This document shows, one piece after another, positions 1 through 9,500 of a stretch of 64,000 nucleotides of DNA. Source of the DNA: Palsa-504 sp963739135 (lineage in GTDB: Bacteria > Actinomycetota > Actinomycetes > Streptosporangiales > Streptosporangiaceae); contig CAVTZG010000008.1 of NCBI GenBank assembly GCA_963739135.1, positions 1 to 64,000 of the forward strand, in the 5' to 3' direction. The position numbers and the translations under genes were made by a program. The notes under the pieces are model-generated. The model ran no database searches, was not told the origin of the DNA, and saw nothing but the letters and a program-made list of their open reading frames with translations. Positions within the stretch are counted from its first letter, which is position 1. Every line of letters begins with the position of its first letter.

Positions 1-2
1 TA

Positions 3-1811
3 AAGGGGACCCTGTCCGAATGTGAGCTGCACCTGATCCGGTCCCGGCTGACCGAGGGCCTGCGGCACAAGGCCGCCCGCGGCGAGCTGAAGCAGGGCCT
101 GCCGGTCGGCTTGGACTACGACCAAGACGACCAGGTGATCATCACGCCCGACGAGGCGGTGGCCGAGGCGATCGCCACCGTCTGCCGGCGCTTCGGCGAG
201 CTCGGCTCGGCCCGTCAGGTGCTGCTGTCGCTACGCGAGGACGGGCTGCTGCTGCCCCGCCGGCCCAACGGGTCCAGGCGGATCACCTGGGCGCCGGCGT
301 CCTACCCGGCGGTGCACGACTTCCTGACCAACCCCGCCTATGCGGGGGCGTTCGTGTTCGGCCGCACCCGCACCGAGAAACGCCTGGACCCGGCCGGCAA
401 GCTGGTCACCAGCGTGCGCGTGCTGCCGCGCGCGCAGTGGGCGGTGCTGATCCCCGGCCACCATCCCGGGTATATCTCCTGGGAGGCGTATGAGGCCAAC
501 ACCGCCAGGCTGCGCGCGAACTGGCGGCCGCCCCGCGGCCACGGCGGCGGCGCCCCGCGGGAAGGCGCCGCGCTGCTGCAGGGCCTGCTGCGCTGCGGCC
601 GGTGCGGGCGGATCATGCAGACCGGCTACTCCGGGACGAAGGGCAACAGCCCCCGCTACGTGTGCGCCCGCGCCAAGCAGCTATATGCCGCCGAGCGCGG
701 CTGCTGCAGCATCGGCGGCGGGCGGCTGGAGAAGACCATCTTGGCCGAGCTGTTCGCCGTGCTGGAACCCGCCGTGCTGGAAGCCACCGCCAAGGCGCTG
801 GCCGAAGCCGACGGGCAGTACCAGCGGCGGCTGGCCGCCTTCGAGCTCGCCGTGGAACGCGCCCGGTATGAGGCTGGCCGCGCCCAGCGGCAATACGACA
901 CGGTCGAGCCGGAGAACCGGCTGGTCGCCCGCACCCTGGAACGCGCCTGGGAGGACAAGCTGGCCGCCCTCCGGAAGGCGGAAAACGACCTGCGCGCCCA
1001 GCAGGCCCGCAAACCCGTCGCCCTCACCGGGCAGGAACTGGCCTGGATCTCCTCGGCCGGCGCCGACATCAAGGCGGTCTTCTGGGCACCGGCCACCACT
1101 ACCCCCGAGCGCAAGCAGCTGATCCGCGCCGTGATCGGCGAGGTCGTGCTCACCATCCACGACCGGCAGCGCGTCGCTGACCTGCGGATCATCTGGCAGG
1201 GCGGGGCGGTCACCGAGCTGTCCATGCCGATGACCAAAAAAGGCGGCCACACCCGCGCCACCAGCGAGGACACCGTGACCCTGGTGCGGCGTCTGGCCGA
1301 GCGCTACGACGATAAGATGATCGCGCAGATCCTGTCCAGGCAGCACAGGCGCACCGGCACCGGGCTGACCTGGACCAAGGCCCGGGTCAAGACGCTGCGC
1401 GTCTCCCGCGGCATCCCCGCCTTCCAGCCGGAACCCGAAACTGTCAGTGCCGCCGGGCAGGATGTCCTCGTGGTCACTATCGCCGAAGCCGAGCGGATCC
1501 TGGACGTCACCAAGGGCACCCTCTACCGGTGGCTGCGCGACGGGTTCATCACCGGCGAGCAGCTCACCCCCGGCGCGCCCTGGCGGATCCGCATCGACCA
1601 GGCCCTGCGGGACAAGATCCGTCCCGAGGTGCCCGGCGGCTGGCTGCCGCTGGACCAGGCCGCCAAGACGCTCGGCGTCGCCCGGCAGACCGTGTTGCAT
1701 AAGGTCCAGCGTGGCGAGCTGCAAGCCGTCCACGTCAACCGCGGGCGTCGCAAGGGCCTGCGTATCCAGGTCAAACCCGATCAGGCTGGACTGTTTGACA
1801 CACCCCGATGA
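3..1811 (+). CDS. Large serine recombinase, C-terminal part (5' end outside the window)
   Basis: The frame is open from base 3, so the gene begins before the window; a TTG at 111 is not the real start because residues upstream of it match the end of a serine recombinase catalytic domain. Visible parts in order: the recombinase domain (about 30-150), a zinc ribbon beginning CGRCGRIM with further Cys near CARAKQ and GCC, a long Arg/Ala/Glu-rich coiled-coil-like stretch, and two C-terminal helix-turn-helix segments of the MerR/excisionase type (one with LYRWLRDGF, one with GWLPLDQAAKTLGV). These enzymes cut and rejoin attachment sites through a catalytic Ser, which lies in the unseen N-terminus. 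The two HTH units at the tail are unusual and may combine integrase and directionality functions. The gene ends 16 bp before a disrupted istB gene, so it probably sits at the edge of its own element. Confidence 0.9.
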   Translation, partial: KGTLSECELHLIRSRLTEGLRHKAARGELKQGLPVGLDYDQDDQVIITPDEAVAEAIATVCRRFGELGSARQVLLSLREDGLLLPRRPNGSRRITWAPASYPAVHDFLTNPAYAGAFVFGRTRTEKRLDPAGKLVTSVRVLPRAQWAVLIPGHHPGYISWEAYEANTARLRANWRPPRGHGGGAPREGAALLQGLLRCGRCGRIMQTGYSGTKGNSPRYVCARAKQLYAAERGCCSIGGGRLEKTILAELFAVLEPAVLEATAKALAEADGQYQRRLAAFELAVERARYEAGRAQRQYDTVEPENRLVARTLERAWEDKLAALRKAENDLRAQQARKPVALTGQELAWISSAGADIKAVFWAPATTTPERKQLIRAVIGEVVLTIHDRQRVADLRIIWQGGAVTELSMPMTKKGGHTRATSEDTVTLVRRLAERYDDKMIAQILSRQHRRTGTGLTWTKARVKTLRVSRGIPAFQPEPETVSAAGQDVLVVTIAEAERILDVTKGTLYRWLRDGFITGEQLTPGAPWRIRIDQALRDKIRPEVPGGWLPLDQAAKTLGVARQTVLHKVQRGELQAVHVNRGRRKGLRIQVKPDQAGLFDTPR

Positions 1812-1830
1812 GAGAAAGGTGCAGTGTTAA
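1812..1830. other. Probable element boundary (att junction) inside istB
   Basis: The recombinase gene stops at 1811 and the istB coding sequence on the other strand breaks at about 1830 in the middle of the Walker A motif (GPVG then H-G-stop, where the family has GKT/GKS). The simplest reading is that a serine-recombinase element integrated into the Walker A region of istB and that this is one of its ends. The partner end, with the rest of istB, would lie before base 1. This is inferred from the two truncations. Confidence 0.5.
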
Positions 1831-2180
1831 CCATGGCCGACCGGGCCGTACAAAATGACCGATTCGCCCGATTGCAGCCAGCGCAGCACGGCCAGGTCGC
1901 GGATCTGCGCGGCGGGCAGCTTGGGGCTGGCGGCGAAGTCGAATCCCTCCAGGGTGGCTTCGTTCTCGAACCGTGCGTGGCGGATCCGGCGGGCCAGGGA
2001 CATGGTCTCGCGGCGGGAGATCTCGTCCTGGCACAGGACCTGGAGGAAGTCCAGGTGGCCGAGTTCCCCGGCGCGGGCCTGGGCCAGGCGGGCATCCAGG
2101 GTGTCCAGCATGCCGGACAGTTTCAGTTCGCGCAGCGCGGCGGCCAGCGCGCTGCGGTCGGTGATGGTGGCGGTGGTCAT
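1827..2180 (-). pseudogene. istB: IstB-like helper ATPase, N-terminal fragment
   Basis: The first 117 residues of an IS21-type IstB/DnaC-like ATPase: the N-terminal helical domain (LRELKLSGMLDTL, ARAGELGHLDFLQ, DEISRRE) followed by the start of the AAA+ domain, ending at ILYGPVG. A complete protein is about 240-260 residues and continues through Walker A Lys-Thr, Walker B and sensor motifs, all missing here. Its ATG overlaps the stop of the upstream gene (ATGA), so it was the third gene of a minus-strand operon. Without the P-loop Lys it cannot bind ATP; it is a remnant cut by the neighbouring recombinase element. Confidence 0.85.
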
Positions 2181-2527
2181 GATGCTGCCTGCTCCTTGAC
2201 CGGGGTGTAGATGTGCACGGGATGCCCGGCGAACATGCCGCGGGCGTGAATCCAGCCGCAGGTGGGGCCGGGCCGGGGGTCGGGGGCGGGCTCGCCGCCG
2301 GTGAGGGCGGCGAGCCGGGCGACTGCCGCGGCGCGGGACGGCAGGTCGCCGGCGTGCTCGGGGACCTGGATGGCGATCTCGTCCGGCTCGGGCCACACCG
2401 ACAGGCCCGCGATGCGGGCCTGCTCGAGCAGGTCCGCGGCGGCGCGGATCACGCACACGTGGGTGGTCAGCAGGATCGTCGGCGGTTCGGTGCCGGGTGT
2501 GGTCGCGCTCGCGGGGCCGGCGGTCAT
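2177..2527 (-). CDS. Hypothetical protein in IstB-linked operon
   Basis: A 116-residue protein with no family I can name. It has a beta-rich start (TILLTTHVCVIRAAADLL), a Trp-Pro-Glu-Pro segment and a C-terminus with CGWIHARGMFAGHPVHIYTP. It overlaps the upstream gene and the downstream istB fragment by ATGA at both ends, so all three were translationally coupled. Position between an integrase-like gene and IstB suggests a role in that mobile unit, but nothing in the sequence shows what it does. Confidence 0.6.
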   Translation of the reverse strand: MTAGPASATTPGTEPPTILLTTHVCVIRAAADLLEQARIAGLSVWPEPDEIAIQVPEHAGDLPSRAAAVARLAALTGGEPAPDPRPGPTCGWIHARGMFAGHPVHIYTPVKEQAAS

Positions 2528-3048
2528 GACGTGGCCTGCTGCGCGCCGGCCGGGTGCACGGCGTCGCTGGTGATGGTGCCGGGCATCGGGATGATGTTGG
2601 CGAAGGAGGCCGGGCCGTGCAGGAACGCCGCGGCCCCGCCGTCCCCGGCCGCTGCGGGCAGTGTCTCGCGCTCGGCGCCGGCGGCCAGGATGCCCTTGAT
2701 GGCGGCAGCGAGGGCGGCCAGCTCAGCCCGCCCGGCGCGCGAGTACGGCGCCGGTGCTCTCGCGCCCGCAAACGGCGTCGGCCGCTGCCCGGGCGGGCCG
2801 TTCACGGCGATGGCGAGCCGGTACAGCGCCGGCCGGTACGTGCCCCGGGTCGAGGATGCCCGGCCCGCCAGGCCGGCCACGCAGAACGCCTCGATCACGC
2901 CGTAATCCAGCAGGAACTCCCGGCCGGCCGGGATCCCCCGGGCATCAGCGAACCGGGACAGCCCGCGCAGCGCCGGAGCTGTCACGGCGCCGGCCTGCAG
3001 CGCGCACCGGCCCGCCGCCGCTGGATCCTTCCCGCCAGCCGGGACCAT
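2524..3048 (-). CDS. Hypothetical protein resembling a tyrosine-recombinase N-terminal domain
   Basis: 174 residues. The segment RFADARGIPAGREFLLDYGVIE and the following STRGTYRPALYRLA look like the helical core-binding (SAM-like) domain of phage-type integrases, and PYSRAGRAELAAL is like the linker before a catalytic domain, but the Arg-His-X-X-Arg-Tyr catalytic part is absent. It is the first gene of the operon with 2177-2527 and istB. The ATG lies 6 nt after a TATATT box, so the transcript may be leaderless. Either a truncated recombinase or a DNA-binding accessory protein. Confidence 0.5.
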   Translation of the reverse strand: MVPAGGKDPAAAGRCALQAGAVTAPALRGLSRFADARGIPAGREFLLDYGVIEAFCVAGLAGRASSTRGTYRPALYRLAIAVNGPPGQRPTPFAGARAPAPYSRAGRAELAALAAAIKGILAAGAERETLPAAAGDGGAAAFLHGPASFANIIPMPGTITSDAVHPAGAQQATS

Positions 3049-3072
3049 GCTTGAAATATACTGGCTTCAAGC
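3049..3072. promoter_or_regulatory. Divergent promoter with 7-bp inverted repeat
   Basis: GCTTGAA (3049-3055) and TTCAAGC (3066-3072) form an inverted repeat around overlapping AT-rich boxes: TATACT on the plus strand (3057-3062) and TATATT on the minus strand (3055-3060), the latter 6 nt before the ATG at 3048. In such GC-rich DNA this is a convincing shared promoter/operator for the divergent genes. No clear -35 box is seen. Confidence 0.5.
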
Positions 3073-3121
3073 CTGGAGGCGGGGGATGCGGCCGGCGCGG
3101 CGGATAAGGAATCCTGTGACC

Positions 3122-3487
3122 ATGGACGACCCGGCCCGCCGGCACCAGCAGATCCAGGCCGAACTCAGCCAGATCGGCATCACCCTGCCCGGCTCGCTCA
3201 CCAGCCGCACCACCCGCTGCCAGCGGGCAGGCTGCCACTGCCACGCTGACCCGCCCGTCCTGCACGGCCCCTACCCCACCTGGACCCGCAAAGCCGGCGC
3301 CCGCTCCATCACCAGGACCCTCACCCCAGAAGACGCCGAACGGCTCCGCCCCTACTTCCCCTACTTCGCCGCCCACCGCCGCCTGCGTCAGCTCATCACC
3401 GAACTGGAAGCCGTCTCCATCGAACTCGCCGAACAGCCCGCATCACCACCAGCACGGACGGGCCAACTGGGAGATCAGCCCGCTTAA
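3122..3487 (+). CDS. DUF6788-type small protein
   Basis: The ATG at 3122 is preferred over upstream starts because family-like sequence begins at MDDPARRHQQ. The 121-residue protein has GSLTSRTTRCQRAGCHCHADP, then HGPYPTWTRK and RTLTPEDAERLRPY, and a C-terminal helix with LRQLITELEAVS. The Cys-X4-Cys-X-Cys cluster with HGPY and a trailing helix is the hallmark of the DUF6788 family, small proteins frequent beside transposases and recombinases in actinobacteria. Function is unknown; a zinc-binding nucleic-acid role is plausible. It is divergent from the istB operon. Confidence 0.65.
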   Translation: MDDPARRHQQIQAELSQIGITLPGSLTSRTTRCQRAGCHCHADPPVLHGPYPTWTRKAGARSITRTLTPEDAERLRPYFPYFAAHRRLRQLITELEAVSIELAEQPASPPARTGQLGDQPA

Positions 3488-3567
3488 CCCGGGAACAGCC
3501 CTTCCCACACCTACCCGTGATCGCAGGTCACCGAGTTCTGTCGGTGGCCCACTAGTTTCCGCAGGTC

Positions 3568-3599
3568 AAGGCCCTCTCCCAGCAGGGAGAGGGCCTTTT
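3568..3599 (+). terminator. Strong rho-independent terminator
   Basis: A 13-bp perfect stem (AAGGCCCTCTCCC with its complement), an AGCA loop and a TTTT run. The preceding GCAGGTCA and the stem type resemble the DNA immediately after the tRNA-fMet fragment at 36178, so it may be a relic of a tRNA 3' flank. Confidence 0.8.
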
Positions 3600-4110
3600 G
3601 CGTCTCGGGAACTGTAGTAAAACGTGTAGCAGCAACAGCCCTCCGGGCGGCCTGGCGGCGAGACGGGGGAGACGGGGTGGCACGGAACGAGACAGCGTGG
3701 ACGTGGTGGACGTTGCCGCCCGCGATCGCTGGGTGCGTGGCCCAGAAGTATCGTCGGCGTACCGGCGTCCGCGCTGGCCCGGCTCGAACGCGTACTCACG
3801 CCGGATAGGGACTTGGCGGCGCTGCTACGTACTGAGACCGTAAGCAAATACGGCCCGTGCGCTGAGGCGCTCATATCGACTATGCGCGGCTGGCAGGCCG
3901 GCCGAGTGCGCCGGCTGCTGGACGCAGATCGTCTGGTTCTGGTCGTGTCGCTACCCGCACGGCTGCTAGCCATCCCCCCGCATAGGTGACGTGTTCGCGC
4001 TCAGCGACAATAACCGCTTTTCGTTCGGATGCGCTGTCATGTCGCCGCCGGGCCGCCTTACCGGGTCAGGTCTGCTAGCCGGCAGCACTAGGCCACCGCT
4101 GTTGCCCGGG
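3600..4110. other. Intergenic region with a possible decayed coding stretch
   Basis: No intact gene. A plus-strand frame from about 3750 to 3989 has GC-rich third positions and reads like protein (LARLERVLTPDRDLAALL, then LLDADRLVLVVSLPARLL), but it has no credible start codon or ribosome site, so it is at best a gene remnant. Near 3609-3635 two copies of a TGTAG(C/T)A-type motif lie about 12 bp apart; a similar pair occurs near 36000. Confidence 0.3.
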
Positions 4111-5010
4111 TCAAGTCCCGCGGCGTTGGGTCTCCCGGCCGCGGGTGTTGAGGCCGGTCAGGTCGGCGCTGATCTGCCAGAGCCGCGCGGCGGCGGCGGT
4201 GTCGTAGGAAGCCTTGCTTGAGGTTTTCGGCTTGCGGTTGGCGAAATACCGGCCGGTGACGCCCTCGGCCTCGGGTGCGGATGCTAGATAGATGGAAGTG
4301 GCCGCGCCGCGGGCGGGTGCCTTCATGAACGGCCGCAGCAACGGGATCATGACCTTCGACAGGCGGGATGGGTCCTCGGCGGAGAACGACGTGCGCACCA
4401 GGCCGGGGTGCAGGGCGGTGGCGGTGACGCCGGTGCCTTCCAGCCGGCGGGCGAGTTCGTAGGTGAACGCGACGTTGGCGAGCTTGGACTGGCTGTACGC
4501 TCGCTGCCCGGAGTAGCTGCGTTCGCCCTGCAGGTCGTCGAAGTTGAGTCTGCCCGCCGCCTGGGCGTTGGACGAGACGGTGACGATCCGGGCGGGCGCG
4601 CTGCCCTTGAGCCGGTCCAGGACCAGGCCGGTGAGCAGGAAGGCGGCGAGGTGGTTGACGGCGAAGGTGCGCTCCAGCCCGTCGGCGGTGAGGTGCCTGG
4701 TGGCCCAGAACCCGCCCACGTTGCTGGCCAGCACATCCAGCCGCGGGTAGGCGCTGCGGACCGCGACGGCGAGAGCGCGTACCTCGGCCTGGCAGGACAT
4801 GTCGGCGGCGAACGCGTCCACCGCCGGGTTGCCGGACTCGCGGATGATCCCGGTGGCGGCGGCCTGGGTCCGCGTCTTGTCCCGGCCGGTGATGCCGACG
4901 CGGGCGCCCAGCGCGGCCAGGCCGGCGGCGGTCGCCCGGCCGATGCCGCCAGTGCCGCCCGTGACCAGCGCGGTCTTGCCTGCCATCGGGCCGGGGAAGT
5001 TCTCAGTCAT
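4111..5010 (-). CDS. Short-chain dehydrogenase/reductase
   Basis: A NAD(P)-dependent oxidoreductase of the SDR superfamily, about 299 residues and longer than classical SDRs, like the retinol dehydrogenase/oxidoreductase group. Cofactor motif TGGTGGIG is near residue 17, SNVGG is the NAG-like motif near residue 95, a catalytic Ser lies in VTVSSN and the YSQSK motif supplies Tyr and Lys. The start at 5010 is chosen over the in-frame GTG at 5040 because GAAGGGA lies 9 nt upstream of it. The substrate is unknown. It follows the DUF4386 gene on the same strand but a strong stem-loop separates them. Confidence 0.9.
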   Translation of the reverse strand: MTENFPGPMAGKTALVTGGTGGIGRATAAGLAALGARVGITGRDKTRTQAAATGIIRESGNPAVDAFAADMSCQAEVRALAVAVRSAYPRLDVLASNVGGFWATRHLTADGLERTFAVNHLAAFLLTGLVLDRLKGSAPARIVTVSSNAQAAGRLNFDDLQGERSYSGQRAYSQSKLANVAFTYELARRLEGTGVTATALHPGLVRTSFSAEDPSRLSKVMIPLLRPFMKAPARGAATSIYLASAPEAEGVTGRYFANRKPKTSSKASYDTAAAARLWQISADLTGLNTRGRETQRRGT

Positions 5011-5048
5011 TGGGGGCGGTCCCTTCGTGTGAGCGGCCACCGTGACCA

Positions 5049-5087
5049 GGCACTGGCTGGCCGGCTATCAGCTGGCCAGCCAGTGCC
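5049..5087 (-). terminator. 14-bp perfect stem-loop terminator
   Basis: GGCACTGGCTGGCC and its exact complement with an 11-nt loop lie between the DUF4386 stop and the SDR start. There is no T-tract, as is common for actinobacterial terminators. It would uncouple the two genes. Confidence 0.6.
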
Positions 5088-5111
5088 CGCGGTGCCGCGC
5101 CGGGGTTCCTC

Positions 5112-5804
5112 CTAGGCGGCCGTGACGTCCCGGTGCCGGGCACTGCCCGTGAGAACGGGCACGGGGCGGGCCCGGCTTCCAGCGGAAAAGCCCCGGACGA
5201 TCAGCAGGAGCGGGAACAAGAGCTCGAACAGCCCACCGGGGGCGAGGAACACGATTCCGGCGGGTGATACATGCCAGCCGATGTCGGCGATCCCGAGCAG
5301 ATTGCAGATGACCCCGGCCAGGAGCAACGCGTAGCCGGCGATGCCCAGTATGGACAGGCTCCGCGGCACGAGCCTCGACGTCAGCAAGACCGGCGTCAGG
5401 ACGAGCCCGGCCACGGCGGACAGCGCGTAGGCGGGCAGCGCGTAGTCGTTCCACTGACTGCGGCTGGTCAGGAAGTACGCGCACGCCGCCAGGACCGCGA
5501 GGCCCTCCGCTACTCTCAGGACGAAGTAGACCTGGGAGCGCACCGGTGCGCAGGGCGTCAGGACCGGGCGCATCGCCAGGCCGACCGCAGCGTCCGCCAG
5601 GCCGCTGAGGCCGATCAGCAGCACGCCGGTGATGAGGGTGCCGGCCGGCTTGGCCGCGCTGGAGAAGTACGAATGGATCAGCGTGTTACCGATGAAGAAG
5701 GTGACCGTGAACGAGAGGAACAGCACTCCCACCACCACGGCGGTCCTTCGGTGAGCGACAGGTCGCTCCTGGCCTCTGGCAGAAACGGTCGCTGGTGTTG
5801 TCAT
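5112..5804 (-). CDS. DUF4386-type integral membrane protein
   Basis: About 230 residues with six hydrophobic helices (VVVGVLFLSFTVTFFIG; LITGVLLIGLSGLADAAV; the stretch around VLAACAYFL; ALSAVAGLVLTPVLL; ILGIAGYALLLAGVICNLLG; LAPGGLFELLFPLLLIV). The pattern, including an LFELLFPLLLI-type end, fits DUF4386 membrane proteins of unknown function. The start at 5804 has GAAGGGATC 5 nt upstream, nearly the same ribosome site as the SDR downstream. A longer frame to 5921 lacks a ribosome site and codes for low-complexity sequence. Confidence 0.8.
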   Translation of the reverse strand: MTTPATVSARGQERPVAHRRTAVVVGVLFLSFTVTFFIGNTLIHSYFSSAAKPAGTLITGVLLIGLSGLADAAVGLAMRPVLTPCAPVRSQVYFVLRVAEGLAVLAACAYFLTSRSQWNDYALPAYALSAVAGLVLTPVLLTSRLVPRSLSILGIAGYALLLAGVICNLLGIADIGWHVSPAGIVFLAPGGLFELLFPLLLIVRGFSAGSRARPVPVLTGSARHRDVTAA

Positions 5805-5887
5805 GGCCTGATCCCTTCGTGCGATGTGCGTAGCTGGCAGGGTTTCCGATTCGGAGTGCTGGGTTGCCGCTGGAGGATGGCTGGCGG

Positions 5888-6376
5888 TCATGGTGGGCAT
5901 GGCCATGGGGTTGCGTGGCAACCGGGAAGATGACGGGCTAGGTTCTCGAAGTCGTCGTTCTTTCCCGCGGGCTGCCGGAGCATGGCGGCGATGCGGAAGG
6001 CGAGAGGGTCGCAGCCGACGCTGGCGAGGTGTTCGCGGAGCAGGTCAGCTGCTCGCCTGGCATTGCCGGTGGCTGCGGCGCGGACCACTTCGATGTGGTG
6101 GCGCTCCCAGTTCATCTGCTGGTGACTGGGACCTTGGCTCGCCGTTCCGGTGATGGCGTCGAGGTCGGCGACGGCGAGCCCGAAGGCCGGGTCGGCGTGG
6201 ACGGCGAGCCGCAGCGCCGTGGCGGCCAGGCGCGAGCCGGCGGCGCGCTGTGCCTGCCGGTACCGCGCAGCAGCCCGCCGCTTTGCGGTGACCACGCGGC
6301 CGTGGACGTCAACCGCAGGCCCAGCAGCGGCCAGGTGGTCATGGTGGCTGGGGTACTCATCACGCATTGGCTGCAT
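5888..6376 (-). CDS. Hypothetical protein with FCD-like (GntR effector) features
   Basis: 162 residues. The N-terminus is Arg/Ala-rich; the middle has a Leu/Asp stretch (FGLAVADLDAIT). The C-terminal part, WERHHIEVVRAAATGNARRAADLLREHLASVG, resembles the last helices of the FCD ligand-binding domain of FadR-type GntR regulators (H-x(n)-A-x-x-AGD-x-x-A-x-x-L-x-x-HL). No DNA-binding domain precedes it, so if the likeness is real it is a truncated or stand-alone sensor domain. An overlapping frame on the same strand from 6384 looks like a shadow. Confidence 0.45.
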   Translation of the reverse strand: MQPMRDEYPSHHDHLAAAGPAVDVHGRVVTAKRRAAARYRQAQRAAGSRLAATALRLAVHADPAFGLAVADLDAITGTASQGPSHQQMNWERHHIEVVRAAATGNARRAADLLREHLASVGCDPLAFRIAAMLRQPAGKNDDFENLARHLPGCHATPWPCPP

Positions 6377-6551
6377 GAGTGCAAGGTTGCCCGGGTGCGC
6401 TGAGGTGGCGCTGAGGTGATGCTGAGGTCAGCTGGCTGCAGGTGGTTGCCACAGCTTCGGCGTGCGGTTTGCCGAGGGTCACGCCGCCAGCGCCCGAAGG
6501 AACGCGGCGAAACGACCCGCGGCGACGGCTGTCTCTGCCAGGCCGGGCCGC

Positions 6552-9500
6552 TCAGTGAGCGGACAGCGCCAGGCGGGCCGCGAGCGCGGCCACATCTGGC
6601 TCATCGGTGAGCGAGCGATACGCCCGCCCCTGGGCGCGCTGCTGAGCGAGCGCGACGAAGACCTCGGCGTTGTGGCGGGTCGGGTGGGTGATCGCCGTGA
6701 CTGCGGCCATGGCGGTATCGGCGAGGAGCTGCGCGGCCGGGTCCCCGCTGGCCGAGGCGCCTTCGGCGGCGTCAGCGGCGAAGACGGCGGCGGCGTCGGG
6801 GGAGCCGGCGGCGAGCGCCCACCACGCCAGGCCCGCGAGCACACGGGGCGGGCCGGCCGGGAGATCGACGTGCCGGTAGTGGCTTCCTGCCGCGTCGAGC
6901 AGCGCCCGTGCCCGCGCCAGATCACCGAGCCGCCGGGCGGCCGCCGCCTGGCCGACCATGGCGTCTGCCGACAGCCACGGGTTGACGCTGCACCCGATCG
7001 CCTCCTGGTAGAGCCCGTCGGCTGCAACGTCGTCGCCTTGCCTGGCCCGCAGCGCGGCCAAAGCCACCAGGCTGAACGGCACCTGCAGAGGCTGGCCGGT
7101 GGCCCGGCAGCGCTCCAGCAGCGCCTCGTAGGCCGCCGAGGCAGCATCAAGGTCCCCCCGGGCCTCGGCGATGCTGGCCAGGGCGTTCAGCGGAGAGACG
7201 ACCACCAGGACCTCTCCCTCGGCGTCGAAGCGCTCGAGGCTCGAACGGGCGGCTGGCTCCGCGTCCTCCAGCCGCCCCAACGACACCAGGTTCCAGGCGA
7301 CTATCAAGTCGTGGATCGCGAGGAGCCAGCCGTCGCCAGCTGGTTCCAGCAGATCCTGTGCCTTGCCCAGGGTTTCGAGTGATCGCCGGAACTGGTGCGC
7401 AAGAACCAGTACCGTCGCGCAGAGCACCAGCGCCTCCGTCAGGCGACCCCGGTCACCGCTGGCCCTCAGCGCGGCGACGGCCTCCTCGCATTCAACGACG
7501 CCCGCCGCCGGGCTGGACGACATGCCCACGCAATAGCCGTGCCAGACGTGGGCGGTCGCTCCCAGGCCGGGATGGCGCTGCCCGCTGGCGCCGAGCGCAT
7601 CACCGAGCCAGCGGGCTCCTTCGGCGAAGTCGCCGTTGATGAACCACAACCAGGCTATGCCCGACGCGAGCGACAGCGCCGCATCAGCGTCGCCGGTTGC
7701 GATGAACCAGTCGAGCGCGGCCCGCAGGTTGCCCGATTCCGAGGCCAGACGATCCCGCCATATCGGCCCGGTGGCGCCGCGCAGGCCATCGTGGGCCTCG
7801 GTGGCCATCTGCCGGTAATAGGCGCCGTGCCGGGCGCGCATCGCGTCAGCTTCGCCGGATTCCCCGAGGCGGTCCCGGCCGTACTGCCACAGCGTCTGGA
7901 GCTGGCTGAACCGGGCTTCACCAGCGGCGCCGGGGCCAGTGACGAGGGACTTGTCGACCAGCCGGCTCAGCACATCGAGGATCTCACCGGCCGGGACCTG
8001 GTCGCCGGCGCAGATAGCTTCGGCTGCGGCGAGATCGCAGCCGCCGGTGAAGGCGGCCAGCCGGGCGAACAGGCGGCGTTCGTCCTCGAACAGCAGGTCG
8101 TAGCTCCAGTCCACCACCGCCCGCAGGGTTTGCTGGCGGGGCAGGGCGGTGCGGGCGCCGCCGGTGAGCAGCCGGAAGCGGTCGTCGAGCCGTTCCGCCA
8201 CGGTGGCCAGCGGCAGCGCACGGAGCCGGGCGGCGGCGAGCTCGACGGCCAGGGGCAGGCCGTCCAGCCGGCGGCAGATGTCCTCGATGACGTCGCCGGC
8301 CGGCCCGTCGGCGAGGAAGCCGGGCTGCACGGCCCGGGCGCGGTCGGCGAACAGCTCCACGGCGGCCGGGATGGCCAGGCCGCCCACCGGCACCAGGATC
8401 TCCCCAGGTATGCCCAGCGCCTCACGGCTCGTGGCGATCAGCCGCAGACCCGGCACCGCCCCGGCTACGGTGTCGGCCAGCGCGGCCGCCTCGGCGATGA
8501 CGTGCTCGCAGTTGTCCAGGACAACGACCAGCGACCGTCCGGCCAGGTGGCGCACGATGAGCTGTACGGCCGATCCCGGAGGCTGAGGGCTCCCGAGCGC
8601 AGACGCCACCGCGCCGAGCGCGCCGGCCACGGCCGGCCCAACCCCGTCGGGTGCGGCGACGCCGGCGAGCTCGACGAGCCAGGCGCCGTCTTGGTACTCG
8701 GCGCGCAGGGCGGCGGCGGCCTCCACCGCCAGGCGGGTCTTGCCCGTCCCGCCCGGGCCAGTCAGCGTCACCAGCCGGCTGGCGCGGACAGACCCGAGCA
8801 CCTGTTCCAGCTCGGCGTCCCGGCCGATGAAACTGCTCAGCCGCTCCCGCAGATTGCCGGCTGCCGCCGGCGCGGCCGCCCGGACCGGAGCCGGGGCGGC
8901 TGCGGCGAGCGACGGATCCTGGGCCAGTATCCGGGCCTGGAGTTCCCGCAAGGCCGGCCCGGGGTCGATGCCCAGCTCGCCGGCCAGGCGGTCGCGGACT
9001 TCGGTATAGGCGCGCAGGGCGTCGGCCTGCCGTCCGGCCCGGTACAGGGCCAGGATGAGCAGCTCCCACAGCCGCTCGCGCAGCGGATGCTGCCGGCAGC
9101 GCGCCTCCAGCTCGCCGGCGAGCTCCCCGTGGCGGCCCAGCACCAGGTCCGCTCCGGCCCGGGTTTCGATCGCCACCAGGGTCAGCTCGTCCAGCTGCGC
9201 CCGTTCGGTGTCAGCGAAGCCGGAATAGGCGAACTCGGCCAGCGGCTCGCCCCGCCGCAAGCCAAGCGCCTCGCCCAGCGCGGCAGACGCCTGCGCCATC
9301 TCGCCCGCCTCCGCCAGGCGCCGTCCCTTCGCCACCAGCTGCCCGAAGCGGACGACATCGACCTCATCGGGACCGACCGCAAGGGCATAGCCGGCTTCGG
9401 TGGTGACGATCGCGCCCGCCCCGAGGGTACGGCGCAGCTGGCCGATCTGGGCCTGCAAGGCGTTAGCCGGCTTCGCCGCCAGCCCGTCACCCCACAGCGC

